Assembly: GCF_900167045.1 (NCBI RefSeq)
Contig: NZ_FUXJ01000023.1
Location: forward strand, 1-42,755
Direction of reading: 5' to 3'
DNA length: 42,755 nt
Source of the DNA: Legionella maceachernii
Lineage (GTDB): Bacteria > Pseudomonadota > Gammaproteobacteria > Legionellales > Legionellaceae
Below are positions 15,755-24,701 of this stretch, piece by piece (positions within the stretch are counted from its first letter, which is position 1; each line of letters starts with the position of its first letter). The notes under the pieces are model-generated. The model did not search any database. It saw nothing but the letters and a program-made list of their open reading frames with translations, and had not been told where the DNA came from. The translations under genes were made by a program, and so were the position numbers.

Positions 15755-17002
15755 TTACTGCCGGACTAATCGGATATTTTCTCTATCAAAAGCACTATTT
15801 TCTGTGGAGCGATAAGGGTTAATATCCAATCCTCCTCGCCGAGTATAACGTCCATAGACTGTTAATACTTCAGGTTTGCAATAATTCATAATATCCACAA
15901 AAATTCGCTCAATACATTGCTCATGAAACTCGTTATGATTTCTAAAAGAAACAAGGTATTTTAATAGGCCTTCTCGATTGATCTTTTTTCCTTTATAAGC
16001 AATTTGTATGCTTCCCCAATCTGGTTGATTCGTAACCAAGCAATTTGATTTTAATAAGTCAGAATATAATCGTTCTTCCACAACCACATCATGAACGCTA
16101 AGAAATGATGGCTCAACCAAATAGACAGAGCATTCAACATCGAGGTGATCGATGCACTCACCTTTCGGTATTTGTGATACAGTGTAGTGTTTTGCTTGCT
16201 CCAAAAGATAAATTTTAACTAAAACTGGGGCTTCAATACGTACTTCTAAATCTTTTTTTATCGTATTTTCTAACTCACTAATACTTTTTATTTTGGTGTT
16301 ATTGAATGAATTAAAATAAAGTTTTAATGACTTGGATTCGATGAGCTTTGGCGAGTTACAATCATAAAAAATTTCACCAATCCCAACCATCGGTTTTCCT
16401 TTTGCGTTGAGCCAAGAAACTTCATAATGATTCCAACAGTCAAAACCCACAAAAGGAGGATGAACAGGATCAATGCCAATTTCTTGCCGCTTACCCGCTC
16501 TGGAGATAGGATAGAGCCGATTAGGATTATAGGTGGAATCGTAGTCCGATTTTTTACCTAACTCTGATTCACTAGCTGCTTGATATTTTTTTAATACAGG
16601 ATCGCTCATAGTATTTAACTCCAATATTTCAATAATTTTTGCACTACTTTGCCAATTGATTGGCTGGTTTATTTCCAATTGACTGGCAATGTAAGTTAAC
16701 AAAGAGGCTGCTTCATTTATTTTATTAGCCTTTTCGCTCAATTCGCGTGCTTGAAGGCTCATTGATGCAGCCAGATTAAAGTTTGGATTCCCAATGATTT
16801 CTTTGATGGTAGATAAAGAAAATCCAAGGAATTTTAAGGTGATAATTTGTTGTAAAATGAGTAAATCAGCTTCAGAATACAAACGATAGCCAGAATCAGA
16901 GCGCTTTGTTGGTTTTAACAAACCTACTTCATCGTAGTATTGCAATGACCGAATTGAGAGAGAGGTCATTTGGCTGATTTCTTTAATTTGATAATAGTTC
17001 AT
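15755..17002 (-). CDS. queF: MerR regulator fused in frame to full-length QueF
   Basis: A 415-residue frame. Residues 1-131 are a MerR winged helix with dimerisation coil (MNYYQIKEISQMTSLSIRSL, YYDEVGLLKP, SGYRLYSEADL). From residue 132 it is a complete NADPH-dependent 7-cyano-7-deazaguanine reductase: LIESKSLKLYFNSFN, SNCLVTNQPDWGS, HNEFHEQC, YTRRGGLDINPYRS. Counted from the internal Met, the catalytic Cys and Asp fall at 190 and 197, exactly as in E. coli QueF. The join is ELNT-MSDP. A GGAG lies 9 bp before the internal ATG (16609), so QueF could also be made separately. The frame opens at 17056, but that start would fall in the -35 box; ATG 17002 has AAGGAG at 17012-17017. Role: preQ0 to preQ1 for queuosine. 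Confidence 0.88.
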   Translation of the reverse strand: MNYYQIKEISQMTSLSIRSLQYYDEVGLLKPTKRSDSGYRLYSEADLLILQQIITLKFLGFSLSTIKEIIGNPNFNLAASMSLQARELSEKANKINEAASLLTYIASQLEINQPINWQSSAKIIEILELNTMSDPVLKKYQAASESELGKKSDYDSTYNPNRLYPISRAGKRQEIGIDPVHPPFVGFDCWNHYEVSWLNAKGKPMVGIGEIFYDCNSPKLIESKSLKLYFNSFNNTKIKSISELENTIKKDLEVRIEAPVLVKIYLLEQAKHYTVSQIPKGECIDHLDVECSVYLVEPSFLSVHDVVVEERLYSDLLKSNCLVTNQPDWGSIQIAYKGKKINREGLLKYLVSFRNHNEFHEQCIERIFVDIMNYCKPEVLTVYGRYTRRGGLDINPYRSTENSAFDRENIRLVRQ

Positions 17003-17025
17003 AAGCATCATCTCCTTAATTGATG

Positions 17026-17056
17026 ATTCTAAGCTATCACGCAACGTGAGGGTCAA
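17026..17056 (-). promoter_or_regulatory. MerR-type promoter/operator of the MerR-QueF gene
   Basis: On the minus strand: -35 TTGACC (17056-17051), -10 TAGAAT (17031-17026), spacer exactly 19 bp. The spacer contains the inverted repeat TCACG-TTG-CGTGA. The long 19-bp spacer with a dyad between the boxes is the hallmark of MerR-activated promoters, so the fusion protein probably controls its own gene. The predicted transcript starts just before the AAGGAG of the 17002 start. Confidence 0.75.
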
Positions 17057-17145
17057 TACTTAATTAGTAATAAAGAATAAAGGAATTTTTTGTTTCATGT
17101 TAAAATGTGCGACTCTATAGTAATATTTACTACATAGTGGCTATT

Positions 17146-18561
17146 ATGAGCTCAAATTCTATTCAATTAAATCAAAATCATGGAGGACCGCTCCATTATC
17201 TCGGAAATAGGTACCTTACTCTTCCCGATTTGACAGGGCATATGTCCCCTGATACTAGCTGGTTGAATGAGCATTTCTCTGTATTATTGGCAAATAATAA
17301 GAGTCAAAAATAATACAAGAAAGCCATTGAGCCTTTTGCAGGATCGGCTTCTTGGAGCATGGCCGCAATGGAGATTGGCCTTGCAGAGGAATATATTATC
17401 AATGACAGCAATAAAATTTTGATTAATACACTTCAATTAATTAAAGATAACCCTGCTCTTGTCAAAACTTCTTATACTGCCTTAATAGAAAAATATGATG
17501 CCTCCCTATCGAAGAAAGATTTTTTCCTTGAAGTGATTGGGAATTACAACCAAACAACTGATGAAGAAAAAGCGTTACTGCTCCCTTTCATCATTAATCA
17601 TTCATGGGGCGGAATCCTTTTTTATGATAAGGAATTGAATATTATCTATCGCGAAGGTGAACTCTTTGAAGGAAAAAATGCTAATCGATTTCTTGAGCAT
17701 GCAAATTTGTCGCTAGAAATGTTCTTGAGTGAGATTGACCGAGTATCTAACCTTCTTAATGCAAATCAAGTTTCATTCAGAAGTGGTGATTTTATGGACG
17801 TGATTTCGATTGCGACACCTGGTGATTTTGTGGCGCTAAATCCTCCTTATCCAGAGAATGAACATTCGACGCTTGAAAAAGCTGGGATGTATATTGAACT
17901 TTATTCGCATGAAAAACTGCATCAAAATTTGGTTCACATCATTCAACATCTTGAAAGCCAAGGTATTCATTATTACATGACTTATGGGTTTTATAATCCC
18001 AAATTTAGAAACTATGTCTTAACTAATGAAACTCATCAACCAATTAATTACTTTCGTGTTCTAGGTTATGAGGATTGTGCTTTTGGAATAGGGCTTGATC
18101 AGATGTATTTCACTTCTCAATTTTCAATTCCCATAGGGATAAACATATTCAAAGCGCAGGATGTTTTGGGTACCCGGGATTTAACACCTGAAGAAGCACT
18201 TGAACAATTTAAGCAGCTTTCCAAAAAATGTTTTGCTGTGATTTACCGAGCCTTTATTAAGCCGGGGCTTGAGATGGAGTATCAAAAGGCCTGGCATCAG
18301 GTCGCTTCCTATTTTGTGCAATATCGCGGCGCATTAGGTTCTTGCCTGCATAAAACTAACGATGGTATGTGGCTTGCCTATTCTCGTTGGCCTGATAAAG
18401 CGACTCGAGATGCTTCTTGGCCAGGCGACAATGCCCCATCTGAGATGTTACCCAATGAAATTAGAAAAGCGGTTATAACCATTCAAGAGTGTATTGATCA
18501 AACGCAAAAACTACCCGAAATTACTATGGAAGTTGTCAATGATTTATTGTATTCAAACTAA
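17146..18561 (+). pseudogene. D12-like adenine methylase-ABM domain fusion, broken by TAA
   Basis: A 472-codon frame from ATG 17146 with one in-frame TAA at 17311-17313. The stop falls between LLANNKSQK and YKKAIEPFAGSASWS, just before the SAM-binding motif EPFAGSAS; the catalytic NPPY lies in FVALNPPYPEN. These match class D12 N6-adenine methyltransferases. The C-terminal about 110 residues (FAVIYRAFIKPGLEMEY, YRGALGSCLHK, LAYSRWPDKATRDASWPG) look like an antibiotic-biosynthesis-monooxygenase (ABM) domain. The 400-codon frame from 17359 lacks motif I, so without readthrough the methylase is dead; the ABM part could still fold. CAA, GAA or AAA to TAA is the simplest origin. Confidence 0.75.
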
Positions 18562-18576
18562 TAGAAGATGTAACTC

Positions 18577-19014
18577 ATGAATCAAGCGCAAATAAATTAC
18601 CAACTAGAGCTTGTTATAGACACTAAGCTACTAGAACAGCAAGATAAAATTATTCGTGATGGGATAGTAAATTTTAATGCACCTTTTACAGGAACCAAAC
18701 CAGAGCGTTACTCAATCTATGTGAAAGATAACGAGGCTATTATTATTGGCGGAGCTATTGTGTACGCTCATAAAAGCTCAATATACGTTGATGTCCTCTG
18801 GGTTAAGGAAGAATACCGTGGCCTTGGTATCGGTGCTGAACTATTGCACAGCGTTGAAGCCGAAGCAATTAAACGAGGAATTCCAGCATCAACATTAGAT
18901 ACTTTTTCTTTTCAGGCAGAAAGATTTTATTTAAAACAAGGCTATCAGCATTTAGGGACAATTAAAAATTATTTAGAGGGGCATGATCGGATCTATTTGA
19001 GGAAACAATTATAG
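18577..19014 (+). CDS. GNAT acetyltransferase
   Basis: A 145-residue single GNAT domain with IYVDVLWVKEEYRGLGIGAE (strand 4 plus acetyl-CoA loop) and a C-terminal ERFYLKQGYQHLGTIKNY. This subclass shares the pattern of a DxLWV strand and a FxAxxFYxxxGF end with the GNAT domains at 20999-22036, 22487-23344 and 26788-27966, so the island holds several related copies. It lies 15 bp after the broken methylase-ABM gene. Acceptor unknown. Confidence 0.87.
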   Translation: MNQAQINYQLELVIDTKLLEQQDKIIRDGIVNFNAPFTGTKPERYSIYVKDNEAIIIGGAIVYAHKSSIYVDVLWVKEEYRGLGIGAELLHSVEAEAIKRGIPASTLDTFSFQAERFYLKQGYQHLGTIKNYLEGHDRIYLRKQL

Positions 19015-19134
19015 AAAGAGTGGGGCATATCCCCCATAAGAGAGTATGCCTTGAAAAAAGAACAGAACAAACGAAGCATCTATTCTCCAAAGTTAAACTT
19101 TTATTGGAAATGCTCGTAAAAGTTCATAAACAAA

Positions 19135-19932
19135 TTAGAAAGGAAAAGGAGGTAACTGATTCCTATCTTTAAGCCAAAATGGATGATGCCATTCTTCATA
19201 GATGGAAACAGGCATATTGCTTTGCTTAAATTCATCAAAAGATAAGTCGCAAAGAAACCATTTAAGGAATTCCGCGCAAGTTTCCGGGCTTATTAATTGA
19301 CCGGACTGATAAGCCTCATCAAACATTTTATGTAAATGAAATGAAGTTGTTTCTCTTAAAATTTTTTGAATTCTTGTATCCACTTCCCCTGGAATAACAC
19401 AAGACACACCAATATTTTTCTCTGCTAACTCTTTTCTCACAATAGCAGTTACTTCATCCAAACCCGCTTTGCTGGCACAGTATGTTGAACTTTCTTTAAG
19501 TTTCAGAGTAGCTGCTCTTGATGTAACAAATAAAATCCGAGACTTCTCAGGCATCTGCGCGGCAAGTAGTGCCGTAAGTTTCATTGGAGCTAATAAATTA
19601 ACCTGAAAAACTTCGTCAATACTGTCACAATCGTATTCGGTCAACGGACGTGGAGGACTTTTCATTCCTGCATTTTGAACTAAAAGATGAAGTGGTATTC
19701 CAGAATCATTAATAATTTTAGCAACCTGTTCGATATCGCTATTGCGAGTAAAATCCGATTGAATGGGAACAAAACGAGGATATAGCGCTTTAGTATCCTC
19801 TAAGCTGCTCACATCCCGCCCTGTTCCATAGACAGCCCAGCCGTCACCTAAAAGAATTTTAGCAAGTTCAAGACCAATTCCATGGCTGGCTCCGGTCACT
19901 AATGCAGCTTTATTATTGTTGATGTTCGTCAT
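19135..19932 (-). CDS. Short-chain dehydrogenase/reductase
   Basis: A 265-residue SDR: Rossmann TGASHGIG (about 13-20), LLVQNAG, the catalytic Ser in ILFVTSRAA and YCASK with the catalytic Tyr/Lys. The frame opens at 19980, but AAGGA stands 7 bp before ATG 19932 and the protein then begins with the fold, so that start is preferred. NAD(P)-dependent oxidoreductase of unknown substrate. It is the last gene of the long minus-strand unit, 60 bp after the kinase gene. Confidence 0.88.
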   Translation of the reverse strand: MTNINNNKAALVTGASHGIGLELAKILLGDGWAVYGTGRDVSSLEDTKALYPRFVPIQSDFTRNSDIEQVAKIINDSGIPLHLLVQNAGMKSPPRPLTEYDCDSIDEVFQVNLLAPMKLTALLAAQMPEKSRILFVTSRAATLKLKESSTYCASKAGLDEVTAIVRKELAEKNIGVSCVIPGEVDTRIQKILRETTSFHLHKMFDEAYQSGQLISPETCAEFLKWFLCDLSFDEFKQSNMPVSIYEEWHHPFWLKDRNQLPPFPF

Positions 19933-19992
19933 GAAGCATTCCTTGAAACTTAAGTTACTTTCATGCGGTATGGTAATCAAAGTTGGCGAAAG

Positions 19993-21006
19993 TTAAAAGG
20001 TTATTCCTAATTCATGTGTTACTAATTGAGTTAATTCTGGAATACTTGCCTTGACTTGAATAATAGTAGGTAAAACCTGAAGCACCTGTTCAATACCAAT
20101 GTCCTGCTGCTCTTTATCAGAACTAAAAGAACGGTTTATATTATATACTAGCCAATTGATCCAATTGCCAAGAACACCATAAAAAGCAGCTTCCAAATGA
20201 TCCTGATTTATTGTTATTCCAGAAGACGCATATGTATTTAGCATTTTTATAAATAAAGTTTTATTAAACAGCGGAGTAGTAATTCCACTCCAATCAAGAG
20301 CACAATTGACTATTTCATAAGTGGGATTAAGTTTTCGCGCAGACTCCCAATCAATGAGAAATGGAGTATCATTTTTATCCCATAAAACATTTTTTTGATC
20401 CAAATCACCATGGCTTACTACACTACTACTTTGTAGAATAGGTATTGCTTTTTGATAGATATCGTTAAGCTCAATTATAACTCGTTGATTACTTTTTAAT
20501 TGCTCCTTAAACACCAAATTTTTGCTTGCTGACTGGTCTATTAACACACTAATTTTTTCATTGGGATGAATATCAAATTCTTGAGCACTTAGCTGGGGAA
20601 CATTAAGATTAATAGGATGAATTTCAGCCAAAAGAGTGGCTATTTTAAGCGCATGCATCTCAGATATAGCGTCTTTATCCAATGCTTTTGCTGTTATCCA
20701 AGGATAAACAAGAAAGGCCTCATCTTCTGAAAGGATTAAGTAATTATTTTCTAATTTTAGAGCATGAACTGCGGGAATAGTACGCTGGGAAAATTGGAAA
20801 GCTATCTGTTCTGTCAATTCATATTGGGATTTAACTTCTTCAGTCAATTGGATGCTGCTATTGAGTTGTTTTACAGCAAACTGCGAGCCATTGCACTTCA
20901 GATACCACATTTTATGTAAAAGACCGCCATAGACTCTTTGAGGCAAGTCAAAAGGTTGGTTCATCTTTAATTTTTTACAGATTGTTTCTAATTGACTTCT
21001 ATTCAC
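19993..21006 (-). CDS. APH-fold phosphotransferase
   Basis: A 337-residue kinase: N-lobe QFAVKQLN (ATP-binding Lys), catalytic loop HGDLDQKN and metal-binding LIDWES. The frame opens at 21063, well inside the upstream gene; GTG 21006 overlaps the upstream stop codon (GTGAATAG) and has AAGGCGG 6 bp before it, so it is preferred. The APH family phosphorylates small-molecule hydroxyls; the substrate is not evident. Coupled to the tandem GNAT gene. Confidence 0.82.
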   Translation of the reverse strand: MNRSQLETICKKLKMNQPFDLPQRVYGGLLHKMWYLKCNGSQFAVKQLNSSIQLTEEVKSQYELTEQIAFQFSQRTIPAVHALKLENNYLILSEDEAFLVYPWITAKALDKDAISEMHALKIATLLAEIHPINLNVPQLSAQEFDIHPNEKISVLIDQSASKNLVFKEQLKSNQRVIIELNDIYQKAIPILQSSSVVSHGDLDQKNVLWDKNDTPFLIDWESARKLNPTYEIVNCALDWSGITTPLFNKTLFIKMLNTYASSGITINQDHLEAAFYGVLGNWINWLVYNINRSFSSDKEQQDIGIEQVLQVLPTIIQVKASIPELTQLVTHELGITF

Positions 21007-22036
21007 TATGAGCCGCCTTAAGAATGCCTTGCGTCTCTGACTCTTCATTAAAAAATTTAACAAAAAATGTTTTGCTTAACTTGGGATTTTTTTTATTGAT
21101 TCTCGTAAATTCCGGCATAAAACCGCACTTTTTATAAAACTCTGGAGCTTGAAAAGCACTGGTCACCAAATTGATATTATTAAAGCCCTGACCTTTGAAG
21201 TGATGTTCAAGAGCAAGTAATAACTGTTTGCCATATCCTTTACCACGATAAGCACTGTCTACCCAAATATCATCCACATAAATTTCTGCAAACGCAGTAA
21301 AGGCATTAAGCGCACCAAAAATTTCTCCATGGGCAGAAGAAATGGTCACTGAAAAACGTCGATAATTGACGTCAATACCATGCTGAGCCTCATAGGCAAT
21401 AAATCCATTTGTCATTCGTTTTTCCGTAGCTTCATCAAGTTCATCAACAAATTGGATTTGATATTCTTTTTTGCTTTCTAAAGGCTTGCTGCATTCATGT
21501 GCTGTACTATCAAAACGAAAAATAACTCGTTGTGGTTGATGCGGATCATAATTGATTGTTTTAATTGCTTCCTGGAAATTGCCCATTGTAATTTTTGAAA
21601 TAGTTTTGCGCCAAAAACTAAGCCCTCGCTTATTTTCTGGAATCACAGAAACCTCCCATAAGCCTGGATGCATTTTCCATAATTCAGAGGAAACTAAATA
21701 ACCTAAACCTTTGCCTTGAAACTTAGCAGTAATAAAAAACTCGCCCATATTCCATGCAGTATCAGGGTAAACTCCTTCGTGATTTAATAGAGCAAAACCA
21801 GCTAATTCATTACCAACTTTAATCAGAAAGGCTTTTCTTGTCGGCTCTTCAAAGTATTTTTTAAAATCGAAGCTTTCATACAGGCCATCGGAAGGCAAAG
21901 CCCAATCATCTGAAATAAAACCACAGTCACGCGAGAGTTCATATACATAAAATCGTGCCATGTTTTGGATGGTAGGATAATCATCTAATGTTGCTGTCTC
22001 AACTTTTAAAGCAGAGTGTAATTCTTTGATGTTCAC
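20999..22036 (-). CDS. Tandem GNAT-GNAT protein
   Basis: A 345-residue protein with two GNAT domains. Domain 1 (about 10-175) has FFITAKFQGKGLGYLVSSEL and the late SFWRKTI. Domain 2 (about 190-335) has IYVDDIWVDSAYRGKGYGKQ and APEFYKKCGFMPEF. The domains differ in subclass, so this is a fusion of distinct GNATs, not a recent tandem duplication. Overlaps the upstream GNAT gene by 4 bp and the downstream kinase start by 8 bp. Confidence 0.85.
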   Translation of the reverse strand: MNIKELHSALKVETATLDDYPTIQNMARFYVYELSRDCGFISDDWALPSDGLYESFDFKKYFEEPTRKAFLIKVGNELAGFALLNHEGVYPDTAWNMGEFFITAKFQGKGLGYLVSSELWKMHPGLWEVSVIPENKRGLSFWRKTISKITMGNFQEAIKTINYDPHQPQRVIFRFDSTAHECSKPLESKKEYQIQFVDELDEATEKRMTNGFIAYEAQHGIDVNYRRFSVTISSAHGEIFGALNAFTAFAEIYVDDIWVDSAYRGKGYGKQLLLALEHHFKGQGFNNINLVTSAFQAPEFYKKCGFMPEFTRINKKNPKLSKTFFVKFFNEESETQGILKAAHSE

Positions 22037-22485
22037 AGCATTTTCCTTAAATACAGTTTCGCCATATGACCTTCATTCTGATATCCAAGCGATTTGTAAA
22101 AATCATGGGAGCCCTCTTTCGCTCGCCTAAGTCCAGATGTCAAATCAATGATACAGGGACTAAACTTTCTGGCAAATTCCTCAACAGTAATCATAAGCTT
22201 TTTACCTATTCCTTGATTACGATATCCTTGGTCGACCACAAGGCCTTCCATATGAAATCTTGTTATTTCGGAAACAAAAAGATAACTCTTAGACCAAGCA
22301 ATCCAACCAACAACTTTTCCAGCAATTTCCGCAAGAAGGACACCGTAATGCAGTTCACTAGTAAATAGCTCTAGTCGTCTTTGCAACTCCTTAGACGATT
22401 GCGGATAACCCAATTGCTCCATTAAAGGGTGAAGATGTTGAGCATCATCAATTAATGCTTTGCGGATAATCAGTTCAGAAGGCAC
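22033..22485 (-). CDS. GNAT acetyltransferase
   Basis: A 150-residue single GNAT domain: LIIRKALIDDAQHLHPLMEQ at the N-terminus, MEGLVVDQGYRNQGIGKKLM (acetyl-CoA loop) and HDFYKSLGYQNEGHMAKLYL at the end. It begins one base after the GNAT-cupin stop and ends overlapping the next ATG (ATGA), consistent with tight translational coupling. Confidence 0.88.
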   Translation of the reverse strand: MPSELIIRKALIDDAQHLHPLMEQLGYPQSSKELQRRLELFTSELHYGVLLAEIAGKVVGWIAWSKSYLFVSEITRFHMEGLVVDQGYRNQGIGKKLMITVEEFARKFSPCIIDLTSGLRRAKEGSHDFYKSLGYQNEGHMAKLYLRKML

Positions 22486-22486
22486 T

Positions 22487-23344
22487 TTATGACTCCAGAT
22501 TAACTCTATCCCCGGATAGATTAGGAGATGAAATCACCAAAAAAGAAACCAAATTTCCAGAACTATTTTTCACTTTATGGGTTATCCCTGCTTTAATACT
22601 TATTCCTTCCTGTTCCTGTAACATCTGTTCATAGTCTTCAAACTCAATAACCAATTGTCCTTGCAAACAATAAAAAAATTGTTCTGTTTCCTGATGATAA
22701 TGTTTTACCTCAAAACTGCCTGAGGGCATCGTTTCATAAAGAACGTTAAACTGACCATCATTTTTTAACCACCATGCATCACAATTTTGTCCCCACTTAA
22801 AATGAGGCGCATTGTTTATTGAGACAACCTCTTCTATCACCGCAGATTCTGATACAGGCAGTATTGGTTTTTGACTTAAGCTCGAGACTGAATCACCATT
22901 TAAGAGTCCGATTTCTCTTGTTGCCTGAAATTCTTTCCGCAAAAAATAGAATATAGAGTTTTTCTGAAACCCATGCCGTTCAAACTCAAGTTCAAATCCT
23001 AATTTTTTATAAAATTCTATTGCTTCCCAATCCATAGTATTAACTGTTGCAAAAGCACAATCTTTTTCATTGCCATACCTCAATGCCGCTTGCATGAGCT
23101 TTGTTCCCCATCCTTGATGTCTGATGGACTCACTCACCCAAAGATTATCGATATGAAGACCTCCATAGAGGGTTCCACCACTACAACCACCAATAATGCT
23201 ATTATCTGCATCACGAATAAAGCATGCAAAGAAATCTAAGGATTCGAATCCTCTTTGTTGTTTGGCGTACTCCTTAATTCCATTTGTTAATATTTGAACA
23301 TCATCAGGGTTTGGATTTTCTAAAAACGATAATTTTAAAGTCAT
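22487..23344 (-). CDS. GNAT-cupin fusion
   Basis: A 285-residue chimera. Residues 1-138 are a GNAT (LHIDNLWVSESIRHQGWGTK, EAIEFYKKLGF). Residues about 165-280 are a cupin with both motifs: KHYHQETEQFFYCLQG (metal ligands His, His, Glu) and KAGITHKVKN. No internal start is evident at the junction, unlike the MerR-QueF and GNAT-methyltransferase fusions, so this looks like a true two-domain protein. It lies 5 bp after another cupin gene, suggesting the two cupins act on related ligands. Confidence 0.85.
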   Translation of the reverse strand: MTLKLSFLENPNPDDVQILTNGIKEYAKQQRGFESLDFFACFIRDADNSIIGGCSGGTLYGGLHIDNLWVSESIRHQGWGTKLMQAALRYGNEKDCAFATVNTMDWEAIEFYKKLGFELEFERHGFQKNSIFYFLRKEFQATREIGLLNGDSVSSLSQKPILPVSESAVIEEVVSINNAPHFKWGQNCDAWWLKNDGQFNVLYETMPSGSFEVKHYHQETEQFFYCLQGQLVIEFEDYEQMLQEQEGISIKAGITHKVKNSSGNLVSFLVISSPNLSGDRVNLES

Positions 23345-23349
23345 CTCAT

Positions 23350-23736
23350 TTATTCCACTGTAGGAGGCCAGGCACCATGCTCCACATAACTTGCCTCATC
23401 ACTGCCTGACCAAGGTGGCATAGTAACGCAAATAAACACCAAATCTGCTGCATCACTTCGATATTGAAAATGTGTTCCCAAGGGAATATCGATGCTGACT
23501 CCAGCAGTTAAAGGGGTAATGCTCTCTTCATCGTTCAACTTACGCCAAATAGTTCCTTCCCCAGAAAGGACATGCCAAAATTCAGATACAGTTTTATGAC
23601 GAACTGCTTTGGAAATTGTGCCTGCCTTCAAAGTACAGTGAGCCATTCCACCTAAATGATTATTCATCAGCAATCGAACCTCAGCTCCTGCTGGTGAAGT
23701 GTGTTGATATTCTTTGGGTATTTCTTGTGTATTCAT
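23350..23736 (-). CDS. Cupin protein
   Basis: A 128-residue single cupin: motif 1 around RHKTVSEFWHVLSGEG (about 47-62) and motif 2 around IPLGTHFQYRS (about 90-100), followed by VFICVTMPPWSG. The His/Glu residues of a metal-binding cupin are present. Substrate unknown. It sits between the S66 carboxypeptidase (59 bp) and the GNAT-cupin gene (5 bp). Confidence 0.82.
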   Translation of the reverse strand: MNTQEIPKEYQHTSPAGAEVRLLMNNHLGGMAHCTLKAGTISKAVRHKTVSEFWHVLSGEGTIWRKLNDEESITPLTAGVSIDIPLGTHFQYRSDAADLVFICVTMPPWSGSDEASYVEHGAWPPTVE

Positions 23737-23795
23737 TTATGCCTCTATTAAACCAATGCTCTCATCAGTTTTATCAAGTGGTTATTTCTTCATTT

Positions 23796-24689
23796 TTAAT
23801 TTTGAATCGTAACGCAAGTAGTATCTGCATCTAAAGTAACTACTTTGCCAATTGGAAGAATGCAATTTTGCTTACCATGTCCATAGGAAAACTCTTTAAT
23901 ACAAGGGACTTTTAATTTAGAAGCCCATTCATTGATTACATCTTCTACCGTACCATCGCTCTGATTCAACTTCTTACTTTTATATTGTTCAAATGTACCA
24001 AAAATAACGCCGGAAACTTCATCAAAAATTCCTGCTAAATCTAATTGTGAGAACATGCCATCAATATTATAGGGCTCGACGCCAACATCTTCTACCAACA
24101 AAATACTTCCTTTAAAAGTAGGCATGTAAGGCGTGCCCATTAAATTAGTCATAAGGGTTAAATTGCCACCAAGAAGAGTACCTCGGCTAACGCCTCCATG
24201 AACCTTTATTCCTTTGCGAATTGTGTACTCTTGGCCTAACAAAGAAGAAAATAATGTTTTTTTAACTTGGGTACTTAAATGAATGGTCAAAGTAAACCCT
24301 GTATAACTTACTAAGCCAGTGTTTTTAAATAGGCCTAATTGCAACGCTGTAGTATCACTAAACCCGAATAATGGTTTTGGGTTTTTCTTAATCAATTCAT
24401 AATCTAAGAAAGGTAAAAGTCGTTGCGAACCTTGTCCTCCTCGGGTTGCAATAATTGCTTTCACTTCTGAGTCTATAAAGAAATCCATCACATCTTGTGC
24501 ACGGTCACGGTCTTTACCAGCTAAAAATCGTTCTGATGCAAACATATGCTTTGCATACTTTACATTAAATCCATTCGACTTTAATAAATGAACTCCTACT
24601 TCTATTGCTTTTTCCGTAATAGGACTCGAGGGAGAAATAAGCCCCACGATATCTCCTCTTTGCAGTGGTTCTGGACATAGAATATTCAT
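23796..24689 (-). CDS. S66 family LD-carboxypeptidase / MccF-like
   Basis: A 297-residue serine peptidase of family S66. N-terminal LQRGDIVGLISPSSP, nucleophile in GFSDTTALQ (Ser about 111), catalytic Glu in LLVEDVGVEPYNIDG and catalytic His in FSYGHGKQNCILPIG complete the Ser-Glu-His triad. The family includes LdcA, which trims tetrapeptides in murein recycling, and MccF, which confers immunity to microcin C by cleaving its amide bond. Placement among acetyltransferases and kinases favours a resistance-type role, but sequence alone does not decide. No signal peptide, so cytoplasmic. Confidence 0.88.
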   Translation of the reverse strand: MNILCPEPLQRGDIVGLISPSSPITEKAIEVGVHLLKSNGFNVKYAKHMFASERFLAGKDRDRAQDVMDFFIDSEVKAIIATRGGQGSQRLLPFLDYELIKKNPKPLFGFSDTTALQLGLFKNTGLVSYTGFTLTIHLSTQVKKTLFSSLLGQEYTIRKGIKVHGGVSRGTLLGGNLTLMTNLMGTPYMPTFKGSILLVEDVGVEPYNIDGMFSQLDLAGIFDEVSGVIFGTFEQYKSKKLNQSDGTVEDVINEWASKLKVPCIKEFSYGHGKQNCILPIGKVVTLDADTTCVTIQN

Positions 24690-24701
24690 TTATTACCTCA
24701 A

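Noticed and set aside
19021-19062. Hairpin-like TGGGG..CCCCA and GGCATA..TATGCC between convergent genes as terminator
   Set aside because: Short stems and no T-run in either direction; too weak to annotate.
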